A DNA stretch of 43,063 bases from the NCBI GenBank assembly GCA_028280485.1, contig JANQLS010000045.1, positions 1-43,063 of the forward strand. Reading direction: 5' to 3'. A model generated the notes under the pieces. It was given only the letters and a program-made list of their open reading frames with translations, had not been told where the DNA came from and did no database searches. This DNA comes from Planctomycetota bacterium (GTDB taxonomy: Bacteria; Planctomycetota; UBA8108; JACQVS01). This document shows, piece by piece, positions 26,000 to 37,000 of the stretch. Made by a program: the position numbers and the translations under genes. Positions within the stretch are counted from its first letter, which is position 1. Each line of letters opens with the position of its first letter.

Positions 26000-27299
26000 C
26001 GCGTACGGGTTCAATTCCTGGATCTACCAGGGGAACGGGGCGGGCGCCCACGTGATACTCTTTGGAGGAATCGATTCCGGCTGCTTCTAAAACAGTTGCC
26101 ACGAACTGACCGGCATTGACGGGATTTTTCTTTACGTGTTCACCGTTCTCATCGGTTTCACCGTAAACCGAACCGCCGACGACTCCCGCTCCAGAGAGCG
26201 ATGCACTCCAGGCGCGAGCGAAGTGGTCTCTACCCATCCCGGGATTGATGCGAGGAGTTCTACCGAATTCGCCGAGGGTGATCACCAAAGTGTTATCGAG
26301 CATGCCTCGAGCTTTAAGATCATCGAGAAGCGCCGACATGACTCGGTCTAACTCGGGAACCAATTCTAAGTGAGTTTCAAAGTTTTGGGCGTGGCTGTCC
26401 CACCAAGCGCGTGCGACTCTCACGAAGGGAACTCCCGCTTCTACCATTCTACGCGCCATCAAGGCTTGTTGACCGAACAAGGTGGGGCCGTACATGTCTT
26501 TGATGTACTGAGGTTCATCCGAGATGTCGAAAAGCTTTTGACTGCTCATCAAGCCGTTCACACGTGCGAAGGCGGCGGCGTGACTTTCAGCGACGGAAGT
26601 TTTCCTCGAACTTAAGAATCTTTGATTGAGAAGACTCTGAAGTTGGCTTCGACGTTCGTGATCTCCCTGGGAGATTTTATCCAACTTTTCGAGGTTCGGT
26701 GGTTTCATCGATTCCTCTAAACGCATCGGAGCGTAACGTCCCGGTAAGAATCCCTGTGATAACCGAGAAAATCTTCTACCTTCAGTAGCGGAGAACAGTG
26801 AGACGTAATCAGGAACTTGACTCTCTTTTTGAGCGAGTTCCCGCGCGACCATCGCACCGAAATCTGGGTAAGCCAAATTGGGTTCGTCTCTTCGGCCTCG
26901 CATCATGAGCTGGGATCCACTGACGTGGTCGGCGTTGCCCGTGCTCAAGGAACGGATCAAACAAGTCGTATCCATTCGCTTCGCCATTTTGGGCATGAGT
27001 TCAGAGATCTTAACGCCAGTGATGTTCGTAGGAATCTCACCGAAGGGACCGCCGGTAGGTCGGCCCGGTTTCGGATCAAAAGTTTCGAACTGGCTGGCTC
27101 CTCCGGCTAACCAGAGTAAGATCACCCGACGATCCTTAGCTTTGAGCACTTTGGTGAATTCCGGTTCACTCAAGGCATGAACAGGATTCACGCCACTTAA
27201 ACCGGCGACTCCACAGGCTGTTAATCCGCCTAAGAACGCTCTTCGCCCGATCTCATGATCGAACGAACCACAGCTTTGAGTATTATGAGATTTCGACAT
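25986..27299 (-). CDS. DUF1501 (sulfatase-like fold) exported protein
   Basis: 437 residues of the DUF1501 family (PF07394), abundant in Planctomycetes and Verrucomicrobia. The N-terminus has a twin-arginine-type signal (IGRRAFLGGLTACGVAGL). Typical family segments follow: ILLWLAGGASQFETFDPK, MMRGRRDEPNLAYPDFGAMVARE, VPFVRVARAWWDSHAQNFE, and LDNTLVITLGEFGRTPRIN with GRDHFARAWSASL. The fold is related to alkaline phosphatase/sulfatase, but catalysis is not established. It begins 17 nt after the DUF1549/1553 gene and overlaps the WD40 gene, so the three form one operon. Confidence 0.95.
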   Translation of the reverse strand: MSKSHNTQSCGSFDHEIGRRAFLGGLTACGVAGLSGVNPVHALSEPEFTKVLKAKDRRVILLWLAGGASQFETFDPKPGRPTGGPFGEIPTNITGVKISELMPKMAKRMDTTCLIRSLSTGNADHVSGSQLMMRGRRDEPNLAYPDFGAMVARELAQKESQVPDYVSLFSATEGRRFSRLSQGFLPGRYAPMRLEESMKPPNLEKLDKISQGDHERRSQLQSLLNQRFLSSRKTSVAESHAAAFARVNGLMSSQKLFDISDEPQYIKDMYGPTLFGQQALMARRMVEAGVPFVRVARAWWDSHAQNFETHLELVPELDRVMSALLDDLKARGMLDNTLVITLGEFGRTPRINPGMGRDHFARAWSASLSGAGVVGGSVYGETDENGEHVKKNPVNAGQFVATVLEAAGIDSSKEYHVGARPVPLVDPGIEPVRDVLS

Positions 27300-27316
27300 A
27301 GTTCGAATCTTGAAAC

Positions 27317-28939
27317 TTAGTAATTAAAACGAAATTCACTACTTGTCAGCAAAGCCCAAATGAGCTGCTCACAAGGAGGACTTCCCTTTTCTTTCGTCTC
27401 TGAGCAGTCGGCTAAGAAACTGACGAGAATACTTTTTTCTTCTTGTGTGGGAGGACGGTTGAGAATCGTCCATACCGCGGTTTCGACGAGCTTGTCGGGG
27501 CTGTCTAAATCCTTTAAATGAGTTGAGAGTCTCTCTTTGTTGTGAGAGGCGATCAATTCAATGTGAGCTTTGTTGTTGTTGCTAAGGTAGAGAGCCTCAT
27601 CGACGTTGACCTGGAAGTTATCTCCAGGAGCCGTGAAGCTTGAAGCTAATTGTTTACTCGTATTTTGAAGTTGTAACAGTTTGTTCTGGCGCTGATCAGC
27701 GGGAATATCTTCAGCGAAGAACTTGGGATTCGTGCTCGCAACTTTGAGTGAGTATGCGTACTGCTCACGACTTAAAGGGCGAGTCGATCCCACCGCGAAG
27801 TTATCGGCATCGGGTTTTTCAGTTTTGTGATTCCATTCGGATGATCTCGAATAAGTTTTGCTTAAAACGATGCCCTTGATAAGCCTTTTTAAGTTGTAGC
27901 CGTTGTTTCTAAAGTCGCGGGCTAACCAGTCTAAGAGTTCTGGGTGACTGGGAATATTGGCTTCGTGAAGTTGATCTAAAGGCTCAACAAGGCCTCTTCC
28001 GATGAGGCGATGCCAAACGCGATTGACCAAAGATTTTGACAAATAAGCACCCTTAGATTCATCTAAGCCCTGCTCGATGAGTTTTTCTCTTAAGCTGACT
28101 TGGGGAGGTGGAGGGGCTTTCTTTTCCTTTTTTGATTTTTCGAAGAGTTTCTTCTCTTCAGCTCTTTGCTTCCCATCGGGTTCTTTAGGCTTAGGAACTT
28201 CGACATTGGTTAGAAAGAGGAGCTTCGCTTGCTTTTCTTGGCCTTCGGTCGTTTTAAATTTGATTGAGCCGTGGCTTCGTTCAGCTAAATAACCCCCATT
28301 GTCGAAAGTTCGGCTCAGGAAGGACTTCATCCCGAAGTAATGATCTTGTTTCCAAACTGGAACTGTAGGATGGTCATGGCACTGGGCACAGCTGATGTTG
28401 ATTCCGAAGAAAGCTACGCTGACGTCATTCGTCAAGCGATCTTGATCTCTCAGGCGATCCTTTAAGAAGCGTTCTTCGTCGGGCGTTTTATCATCCTCAG
28501 ATTTTCCCCGAATGAGTTCTTTAAAGACATCATCCCAGCTTCGCTCGGTTTCGAAAACTCGCTTGAAGTAATTTCGAAGATCCGATTGAGTGCTCCCATA
28601 AAGCATACGGTTAAATTCGTTGGCTTGGTGGGGAATGTACTCGGGGGATTTCAGCAAGCGTTCGACGAGCTCTGCTCGCTTTGCTTTGGATTCAGATATC
28701 GAATAACTCTTCGATTCCTGGAGGGTGGGGATTCTGCCGACAAGATCCAAGGTGGTTCGACGGATGAGGGTAAAGTCGTTGAGCTGTTCAGCCGTCGTAA
28801 TTTTCTTGGCTTGGATTCGAGCATCGATGTAATGATCGATGGCCTCCTCAATAGGAGTGCTCGGATCGAGGAGGTCCTTGGCCCAAAGGCTGGGGGAGGT
28901 GATGACTAGGACAATGAGTCCCACCGTGATTCGAATCAT
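27317..28939 (-). CDS. DUF1549/DUF1553 planctomycete protein with c-type haem motif
   Basis: 540 residues from the ATG at 28939, which begins a clean signal peptide (MIRITVGLIVLVITSPSLWA). A GTG 57 nt upstream would place the leader fold inside the coding region and is less likely. DUF1549 spans about 28-210 and contains CAQCH (Cys184, Cys187, His188), a putative haem-binding motif. A Lys/Glu-rich linker (about 250-280) precedes DUF1553 (about 290-520; VNRVWHRLIGRGLV, HPELLDWLARDF). Such proteins usually pair with DUF1501 neighbours, as here, and may take part in periplasmic electron transfer or degradation. Their reaction is unknown. There is no Shine-Dalgarno site before this ATG. Confidence 0.93.
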   Translation of the reverse strand: MIRITVGLIVLVITSPSLWAKDLLDPSTPIEEAIDHYIDARIQAKKITTAEQLNDFTLIRRTTLDLVGRIPTLQESKSYSISESKAKRAELVERLLKSPEYIPHQANEFNRMLYGSTQSDLRNYFKRVFETERSWDDVFKELIRGKSEDDKTPDEERFLKDRLRDQDRLTNDVSVAFFGINISCAQCHDHPTVPVWKQDHYFGMKSFLSRTFDNGGYLAERSHGSIKFKTTEGQEKQAKLLFLTNVEVPKPKEPDGKQRAEEKKLFEKSKKEKKAPPPPQVSLREKLIEQGLDESKGAYLSKSLVNRVWHRLIGRGLVEPLDQLHEANIPSHPELLDWLARDFRNNGYNLKRLIKGIVLSKTYSRSSEWNHKTEKPDADNFAVGSTRPLSREQYAYSLKVASTNPKFFAEDIPADQRQNKLLQLQNTSKQLASSFTAPGDNFQVNVDEALYLSNNNKAHIELIASHNKERLSTHLKDLDSPDKLVETAVWTILNRPPTQEEKSILVSFLADCSETKEKGSPPCEQLIWALLTSSEFRFNY

Positions 28940-28970
28940 GGTCGGTCGATTTACAGATGCGCGCAGTGTT

Positions 28971-29056
28971 AAAAATCTCCCACTTGAGAGTTTCACTCTC
29001 TTCGAGTGCCCATGAGACCATCTCTCGTTGACGAAATGAGAGGGGCAGGTGGGAGA
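28971..29056 (-). promoter_or_regulatory. Structured leader: three-way-junction fold followed by a T-run
   Basis: An outer stem pairs 28976-28986 with 29046-29056 (TCTCCCACTTG with CAGGTGGGAGA). Inside are a hairpin at 86-100 of this block (GAGAGT/ACTCTC, 28986-29000) and a second at 29022-29042 (CTCTCGTT/AATGAGAG). On the minus strand, the outer stem is followed at once by TTTTT (28971-28975), 31 nt before the DUF1549 ATG, which is the layout of an attenuator or riboswitch. The two non-Watson-Crick positions are G·U on the plus strand but C·A on the minus strand, so a plus-strand RNA cannot be excluded. Confidence 0.45.
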
Positions 29057-29146
29057 GACAATTTACGTAAGTCGTTGACGATATAAGATTTTGACCGATA
29101 CCTAGGGGATGGCTCAAGTTTAAAAAGGGGAGTGTTGAGTGAAATT

Positions 29147-29674
29147 CTAATCTAAATAATCAGGTCTTTGCTTTCCCCCGGTGTTTTCCTCGTAGAGATC
29201 GCAAACACTTTGTCGAGTGAGAGTTATGAGAGTGAAGATTCCGAGGGCGGTTCCCAAGGGCATGCTGAGGAGATTGAGGCAGGCCATGACAATAGAGAAA
29301 ATTCTATTGCGATGTTCTCCTAAGTATTTTCCAGACAGTATGTTGAGTATGCTTCCGACGAGTCCGATCACGCAAAATACGACGACCATGATCAACATGA
29401 GGGAGCCAAAAAACTCGGTACCCTCTTTAACACTAAAAGCTTCACTAAATTCATTAAAATCAGGGTGAAAGCTTTCGGAATTTTCTCTGCTCATTTGTTC
29501 AGCATGCCTTCTTAGTTCTTCGTCGAATTTTTCTGAGTTACTGATGAAGAAACTAAGAAAAATACTCTGAAATGCGCAGAAGATCACTGTCCCAAAGATT
29601 CCAAGCCCGCCGTAGACGAAATGAAGAATCTTAAGCAAATTGAGGTGATTGAGGTCTTCTTTTCGGTTTGACAT
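29147..29674 (-). CDS. Small integral membrane protein, unknown function
   Basis: 175 residues with about four hydrophobic segments (near residues 18-45, 90-110 and 122-155) separated by an acidic, Ser-rich loop (about 46-85). The C-terminal part, containing LNLLSMPLGTALGIFTLITL and then RQSVCDLYEE, resembles the final helices of small uncharacterised membrane proteins common in many bacteria. No function is assigned. The gene is single, about 90 bp from the structured leader and 240 bp from a divergent gene. Confidence 0.75.
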   Translation of the reverse strand: MSNRKEDLNHLNLLKILHFVYGGLGIFGTVIFCAFQSIFLSFFISNSEKFDEELRRHAEQMSRENSESFHPDFNEFSEAFSVKEGTEFFGSLMLIMVVVFCVIGLVGSILNILSGKYLGEHRNRIFSIVMACLNLLSMPLGTALGIFTLITLTRQSVCDLYEENTGGKQRPDYLD

Positions 29675-29914
29675 CGGAATTTACGGCTCCACAACGCAGA
29701 TGTATTGAGTTTTTTGATTTATAAAAAGTTACTGAAGGATTGATTCTATTTTTCAACATGCTGATGATGAGAACTCAATTATTGGGTCGTTATTAAAACG
29801 TATTTCTGAATCTTTCCCTCGCGTCTCATCGGAATAACATTGTAAGGGAGTCGAATCCAATATGTCTCCTCTTTCACACTATTCTGAATAATTCTTAAAT
29901 CAGGACTACCCCTC

Positions 29915-30874
29915 ATGAAAAAGCAATTTTTATTCTTAACTCTCGTTGCCTTAGTTTCGCTATTCAATTCGTCAACGTTGGTTGCAAAAGATTATCGAGT
30001 TCTCGCTGCCGATTCGAGTAAACGCCGCATCGCCATCATCGGAGCCGATGGCAAGACGGAATGGGAATATAAGATTGGTCCCATTCACGATCTCCATCTT
30101 CTTCCCAATGGAAATATCCTGTTTCAAAAGAATTGGACTCATCTTCTTGAGATCCATCCAAAGACAGGAAAAACAGTTTGGGAATACGATTCAGCTACAA
30201 TGAATGGTAACAAGGGTAAGCGGGTTGAAGTACACGCCTTTCAACGCCTTGAAAATGGTTTGACGATGATCGCTGAGAGTGGGGTCAGTCGAATTATCGA
30301 AGTGAATAAAAAAGGTGAGATTCAAAAGGAAATTAAACTCAAAGTTAAAAAACCGCATCCTCACAAAGACACTCGCTTAGTTCGAAAAATCGCGAATGGT
30401 AATTACTTGGTGAGTCACGAAGGTCAAGGGATCGTTCGGGAATACAACGCTAAGGGAAAAGTGGTTTGGGAATTTGAAGTTCCACTTTTCGGTAAGAAGA
30501 AAAAGGGCGGTCACGGTTTAGGGGCCTTCGGTAATTCCACATTTTGCTCCCTTCGTTTAAAGAATGGAAACACTTTGATTTCTACGGGAAATGGGCACAG
30601 CGTAATCGAAGTGACTCCCGAGAAGAAGATCGTATGGAAGCTCGATCAAAACGATTTAAAAGGAATCCAATTAGCTTGGGTCACAACCTTAGAAGTGCAT
30701 CCCAATGGAAACATTATTTTGGGGAATTGTCACGCGGGTCCGAAGAATCCACAGATCATCGAGATCACTAAAGATAAAAAAGTGGTTTGGACGTTTAAAG
30801 ATTTTGAACGCTTCGGAAACTCCCTTTCGAACTCGCAAGTTCTGGGGAAGAATTGGAAGAAGGTGATCCGCTAG
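29915..30874 (+). CDS. PQQ-like beta-propeller protein, secreted
   Basis: 319 residues. A signal peptide (1-25, ending TLVAKD) is followed by repeated PQQ-like or arylsulfotransferase-like propeller blades with the pattern G.xVWEY/F: GKTEWEYKIG, GKTVWEYDSA, GKVVWEFEV, KKIVWKLDQ, KKVVWTFKD. The interblade motif LPNGNIL recurs as RLKNGNTLIS and VHPNGNIILG. No PQQ-binding residues are evident, so it is probably a ligand-binding or scaffolding propeller. A short AGGA 11 nt upstream gives weak support for the ATG. It is convergent with the 1994-residue gene, with a large palindrome between them. Confidence 0.88.
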   Translation: MKKQFLFLTLVALVSLFNSSTLVAKDYRVLAADSSKRRIAIIGADGKTEWEYKIGPIHDLHLLPNGNILFQKNWTHLLEIHPKTGKTVWEYDSATMNGNKGKRVEVHAFQRLENGLTMIAESGVSRIIEVNKKGEIQKEIKLKVKKPHPHKDTRLVRKIANGNYLVSHEGQGIVREYNAKGKVVWEFEVPLFGKKKKGGHGLGAFGNSTFCSLRLKNGNTLISTGNGHSVIEVTPEKKIVWKLDQNDLKGIQLAWVTTLEVHPNGNIILGNCHAGPKNPQIIEITKDKKVVWTFKDFERFGNSLSNSQVLGKNWKKVIR

Positions 30875-30896
30875 ATTCACACGTGATCAACACACA

Positions 30897-31019
30897 GTAG
30901 CCAAAGTCGCCAGACTTTGAACGAAAAACGCCTTAAAGGTTTCAGTCTCTAGATCTTGATAGATTGAGAATTGAAACCTTTAAGGCGTATATGGACCAAA
31001 TTCTGGCGAATTTGGCTAC
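30897..31019. repeat. 123-bp nested palindromic element between convergent genes
   Basis: The outer arms GTAGCCAAAgTCGCCAGA (30897-30914) and TCTGGCGAaTTTGGCTAC (31002-31019) are inverted with one mismatch. The core arms ACGCCTTAAAGGTTTCA (30928-30944) and TGAAACCTTTAAGGCGT (30972-30988) are perfectly inverted. Each outer arm can also fold alone: CAAAGTC-gcca-GACTTTG and CCAAATTC-tggc-GAATTTGG. The element could be a dispersed REP/MITE-like palindrome, a bidirectional terminator, or both. No second full copy is in the window. Confidence 0.75.
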
Positions 31020-31057
31020 AAGTTTTGAATTTGGTTACATTTGAATTGAAGCGTTAG

Positions 31058-34000
31058 TCAAGGACACGAATTCAACCAAATCGTAATCGCCTCTCCCTGA
31101 TCACTAGCGACGGCGATATCTAACGATCCATCGCCATCTACATCATCAAGTTTTACAGCGACGGGATATGCTTCCGTTTCGTAATAGAATGGATCTAAAG
31201 CAGTGAGAGTTCCCGCTGCGTCTCCCTTCATGATAGCGAAGCGTGGTTCGTTTTGATCTAGGCTGATGATGTCGTCGTAACCATCTCCAGTGATATCACC
31301 CACCGCATGACGGTAGGGGTAGTGGTCGCCAGGAGCGTCGATATAGTATTCAGGTGGGAAAGAACCATCGCCATTACCGATGTAGACATAATAGCGAAGT
31401 CTCTCTAATCCGGTTCCCGTGATATCCGTGATTCCATCACCATTGATATCTCCAGTACTCACTGAATAGAACCCGGCATCCACAGACAGGTATTGGTCCT
31501 GAGTGAATCCACCACCAGCGTTGGAAAGGTAGGTGACTAAGTCCCAGGCGATGTAGGCGAAGTCATCCCTTCCATCACCATTGAAGTCGCCTACAGTCAC
31601 TCCCTCATTGTATTCGGTGAGTACGTAGGCATGAGTGAAACCACCGGCGCCATCTCCATGATAGATCGATATGCTATCTTCGCTTCTTGCGAGAAGATCT
31701 AAGTTTCCATCGTCATTAAAATCACCGGTTTTTAACGTGGTGGGGGAACCATCGTCAACATGGCTGATATCCAGAGTACCACCATCGAAGAACTTGATGT
31801 TGATTTCGTCGGCTCCAGTCGCAGCGATAGCAATGTCTTTACCTCCTGCAGCCGAAGTATTGTCGAATCGAGCGACGACGGCATCGTGGGGTTCAGATGC
31901 AACGATGTTTCCTACCGTAAAATCAGTCCCATCAAAATCGGTATAACTGATAACCGCACTGTTCACGTGTCGACACGCGAAGACATCGGCTTTTCCATCG
32001 TTGTCGGAATCACCCAGACCTAAACCCGCCAAGAAGCTACCGGCATCGTGATGACCACCGAAGCTCAGTGGGCCGCATCCGCCTCCTACTTGTTCTTTTC
32101 GAGCGAGAGAGAAGTATCGACGCCCCAAGATGATATCGGTCAATGTTCCTACTCCCGTGTCGGGATCGATGTTGACCATCTTCGTTTCGTTTTGATTGGG
32201 GAGAGTGGTCGACAATCCTAAAAGCGTTCCATCGCTTTTTTCCAGGAGCCCAAAGATTCCGGGAAATCCTATGTCCCCAATGACTTGGATCTCGCTTCCA
32301 TCGGTTGGATCAAGCTCAACCAGGGTATCGGTGGTGTCATCTTTTTTGATGGCAACTAAAAGCCGTTGGTCTTTGAAGACGAGAACTCCATGGATCGGTC
32401 CACTTTGGAGTGCACCTAAATCGGTGACAAGGCCAGTTGCTGGATCAATTGTTAACAGTTGATTTGTGGGTGCGAATAAAGACCAAGAGCCGAAGAATAC
32501 TCCTTCACCAGGATGGTAAGAAAGCTGGTATGTGAGTCGAGTTTCATTACCGGCTGTTTCTAAGGGCCCTCTTGTTGTACCTAATGCAGCCGTAAAAGGA
32601 TCGGCTTCGACGAGTTCAGCCGGTATTTGAGGCGACATGAAGTACTGGCCCGCATTGTCAAAGGCATGTCCAAAGCCTAAGGTTAATCCGGGAAGATCAC
32701 CCAACTTTCCGGTTCGCGCGTTGGCTTCATCTAAGACATAGAGTGAACGACCACTTTGAACGAGGATGGTTCCATTAGGCAATTCCGTGGGAAAACTTCC
32801 TGAAAGTAATGGGTTCGTACCCAAAATGATTTCAGCGCCATCACTGTGATTATCACCATCAGAGTCTTCGTGGAGTGGACTCAACCCTAAACCGGTGAGC
32901 TCCGGTCCATCGGGAATTCCATCTTGATCTGTATCCGGATTTAATGGTTCCGTTCCTACAGCCACTTCGTGACCGTCGTTAAGGCCATCCCCATCGGTGT
33001 CCGGATTATCTGGATCAGTATTCGTTAATTGTGTTTCATCATCATCAGAAAGCCCATCACCATCACGATCCGGGGCGAGGACTAAAACCTGTTTCACCAA
33101 GAATTCAATCGTGGTGGGATCGACGACTCGATTGAATCCTTGGCCTAATTGAATTTGTTTGGATACTCCGCCCGTGAAATCATAATTGACGGTGCTTTGG
33201 TTCTCAGGAGTAATGGAGGCTCCTCCACTTCTAATCGGCGTGACATTCAACAGTAGTCTGTTCGTGACCATAAAGCCAATTTCAGTGGGATCCAAGATGG
33301 GGCCGCGTACCCGATAGAGACCTATGGGTCCATTCGAAGCGGGATTAAATTGGAATGATGTACTCCAATTACCATTGACGGGATCAACAAAAGTGACTCC
33401 ACCTTCTCCCGACTCTCCTCCATGGGCACGCAGGCTGTTGGGATTCGGGTTTTCTAATCCCGTGCTCGCTTGAAGCATCAAGTCTCCACCACGGCCACCG
33501 CCACCGCCTCCCCCAGGAGCTGCGGGTATAAAGGGCACTTCGTCCCCGATGGTTGCGAAGCTAAAGAAGACATCAAATTGTAAAATTCCATCGGTCGAAC
33601 CATCACCTCCATCGCCACCCATCGTAGAGATCGAACCCGTTATCGTAGCGTTTCCGGGAGTTAAGATGCGCACGGGTCTTCCACCCGAACCACCAGCTCC
33701 TCCGCCACCACCGTAAAGTCGGCAGGCAGCGACGACGGCATCGATGGAGAAACGAGATCCTCCGCCACCGCCTCCTCCATCTGAAGAAATATCATCATTG
33801 GGTCCGGGCTGGAAGGTTCGTACAGCTCCAAAGCCTCTTCCACCGATGAATCTTTCGGTGGCTAAGTTGCTGATACCATCGACGATGGTCGCCACTTCTA
33901 ATCCAAAGCTGATGCAAGCTTCGATATCCCCATCGACACAAAGAGCGAGATCTAAGAGATCTCCTACGTCGATTCCAAAATTAAATCCAGGCCAACCCCC

Positions 34001-37000
34001 TAAACCTTCGGGTTCAGTTCTTCCACTTCCGGTTAGAGGATCACAGGATTGTCTTTGACGAGGGAAGTCTGCGGGAAATCCTTTGCAGTAATTACCGTGG
34101 TTACCAAAGTTTTCAGGCTCAGATTCATCCCAGTCATCACAAAAGATACTAAAGATATCATGGAAACAACCGTTGTCTCTTCGACCATCACCACCGCTTC
34201 CATGGCCGCCTTCCGAATTGTTGGGAGCTCCGGTCGTTAGATGGGCGTCGGCTCCTGGAACTCCCTCCGCATCGATACGGCCGGACACTTCGATATAGTT
34301 CGTGACTTCAATGTTGAGCTCTTCTCGGTTAGGTACGACGACTGTACCGTCGATAATGACTCTTGAGTAACGCAAATCACCAAAGAGGTTGATGGTTGAA
34401 TTCTCAGGAACGAAGAGTTCGGGAAGTCCGAGTACGGTAAAGGATTCTTCATCAAATTCGCCGTTGGGGCGAGTTAAGCGTAGATATCGAACTAAGCCCC
34501 CGAGAGGGTCTGGATCTAAATCTTCTAAGACTGGGATTTGTACGGCGACTCCGGCATTGTTGTTCAGAGTGTATAAAGTACCTACTGAGAAACGAGTATC
34601 TTCGTCCCCGTTTTCATCTACAACGGTTGCGATGAGATCAGGGGTTAGCCTTAAGCCAGTGATTCTAAAGGGGACTTTTCTTCCTTCTTCATATCCTGGA
34701 TTGACTAAATCATCTGTTTCAAGGGGGCTCTCGATGCTTGAGATCACTGGAGCGGGGAGATCCGGCTCGGTTTGATCCATGAACGAGATCCAGTTTGAGA
34801 AGTGAGTGATCGTTGCTACGGCGCGGTTACCATTTTCATTGACGATGGCGACTCCTTCTTCAACCCATTCATCATCACCTTCATCGAAATAGGCCAGAGT
34901 TAACTCCGTTCCCGGAGGTAAGTAATTGGTCAGCGGCATTACGATGGTGACCGGTGCATCGAAGACTAAGCCGTCAGGACCAAACTCGATAGAACTAAAG
35001 ATCCGCTCATCATCGGGCGCGGGAGGGAGAAGTGAAATCGGATGAGTTTCTATTGTAATGACAGTTGTTTCGGGAAGGGCTAGTGGAGGAATAATAATCG
35101 TGGCAAAACCATCTTCAGAGATGACTCTTCCACCAACGCTTCTCAGGATCTCGGCTTCACCGGGGTAACTTGCAGGTGGGCAAATTTCAACCGTCGCTGA
35201 ACCGATGATGGCTTCGTCTCCAACAAGAACGGCAGAAACATCCACAGTAGGAGGATTCGGAATGTCATCGGGAGCGGTATAAACTCCGTTTTGATCAATC
35301 GTACCTACGGTTGCGTTACCACCTACGATTCCATCGACACTCCATTCTAAGGTCGATCCAGCGATGGGGATGACTAAGGCATCAAATTCGATGGTATTCT
35401 CTATCGATACTTTGGTGGTTTCTGGGCTCAGTGTTATCGAGGGAGGGACAACAAACTGAGTGGGGGCCACCGCACGACCATTTCGATTGCTGATGATAAA
35501 GGCACCTGTTTCAGAACCCGCCGGAATTTCAACCTCGATGGTGTCTTCAGTGATCGATTGGATCGGCAAAATTGTTGAGTTGAGTTCGATGACATTTTGT
35601 TCAAGATTGTCAGCATCGAATCCAATTCCTTCGATCGTCACCAAAGTTCCAGCTCCGCCTGTCGGAGGATTAAAGCTGGTAATATCCACCACAATGGAGC
35701 CTCCTGACTCTACCAGCTCAACTGAAGTTGTTTCGGTGGTACTAACGTTCGCATTTTGATCGATGATCGTGAGTTCAAAGTTATAGGTTCCTAATGTACT
35801 TTCAGAACTAAACTCAAAAAAGTTACGTTCGAGAGTTGCGTTATCACCGGGTAAATTAAATGCTTCCAAGGAAAATTCATTGACGATGAGGTCTTCCCCA
35901 GGTTGCTGAATACCGACTCGCATCCAAGCGGCATCGCCATCGAGATCTTCGTAGGTTAAGTTCAGAGGAACTTTAACTAAGGAATGTGGATTAGTAGGTC
36001 GGTTTTGTTGGGGGATGGAAGCATCGAATTGTGAAATAGTTGGCGCATTGCCACCAGCATTTCCGGCGATGATGTTTAATGTTGCTTCAGCTGTGTTTCC
36101 TTCATTACCCACAGCATCCACCAGTTGCACTCTGATCGTGACAATTCCAAAGGGAAATTCTGAAGTTGGGATTTCAAATTGCGTTGAGCCCGACATTCCT
36201 TCGATACCAAAGAGCTTGGCCGAGACTTCTTCATTCTGAGTTTGTAACTCATCCTCAAGCCCAAACCTCACGATGGCGATGTCTTCTTCATCGTCTTCCC
36301 AATCAAAGCTAAGAGTAGCGATTTCGCCTCGAACTAACTCTTCTTCAATTAAAAGCTGAGTGACTTGAGGTCGAGAAACGGGTGGGTCGACCCGAATCAA
36401 TACATCATCGGTAGCCGTTCCCCCTTCATTGTCAGTAACAGTAACAGTTACGGTGTAATCGCCGGCTGCTTCGTAGCTGTAAGAAGTTTGAGCTTCGAGT
36501 TCTTGGGGATCAGAGCCATCGCCAAAGTCCCATGTGAAAGACACGATTTCTCCATCGGTATCTTCGGCATTGGATGCATCGAATTGAACTTCGAGCGGTG
36601 CTTCTCCAAATGTGGGGTCAGCAGTGAGTACGACAGAGGGATCTTCGTTCACCGGGCAAAGAGAATATTCTTCACAACCGAGTTCATCTTCAGTCGGATC
36701 GATACCACATTCCGTATGTGGAGCTGGTGGTGGAGATCCACCTAAGAATTGCCAAGTTAAGCTGGCGATGGGATCAGTGAGATCAAATTCACCTGAGTCA
36801 TCGAAGTCTAATGCATCGATACAAGTGGGTTCTACTTGGTCGCCGAACAGGGCGAATAAGCTATAGACGGCATCACCTAAATTTCTTTTTCCATCGACAT
36901 TCGCATCTCCACGAATAAAGCGGGGAACTTGAGCAGAAACGTGTTGATTGAGAAAGGTAAAGCTACCTAAGAATAAGAAACATCCTGTAATCAGGAAGGT

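Noticed and set aside
30897..31019. Palindrome as an insertion sequence end
   Set aside because: No transposase frame or target duplication is seen beside it, so it is listed only as a palindromic repeat.
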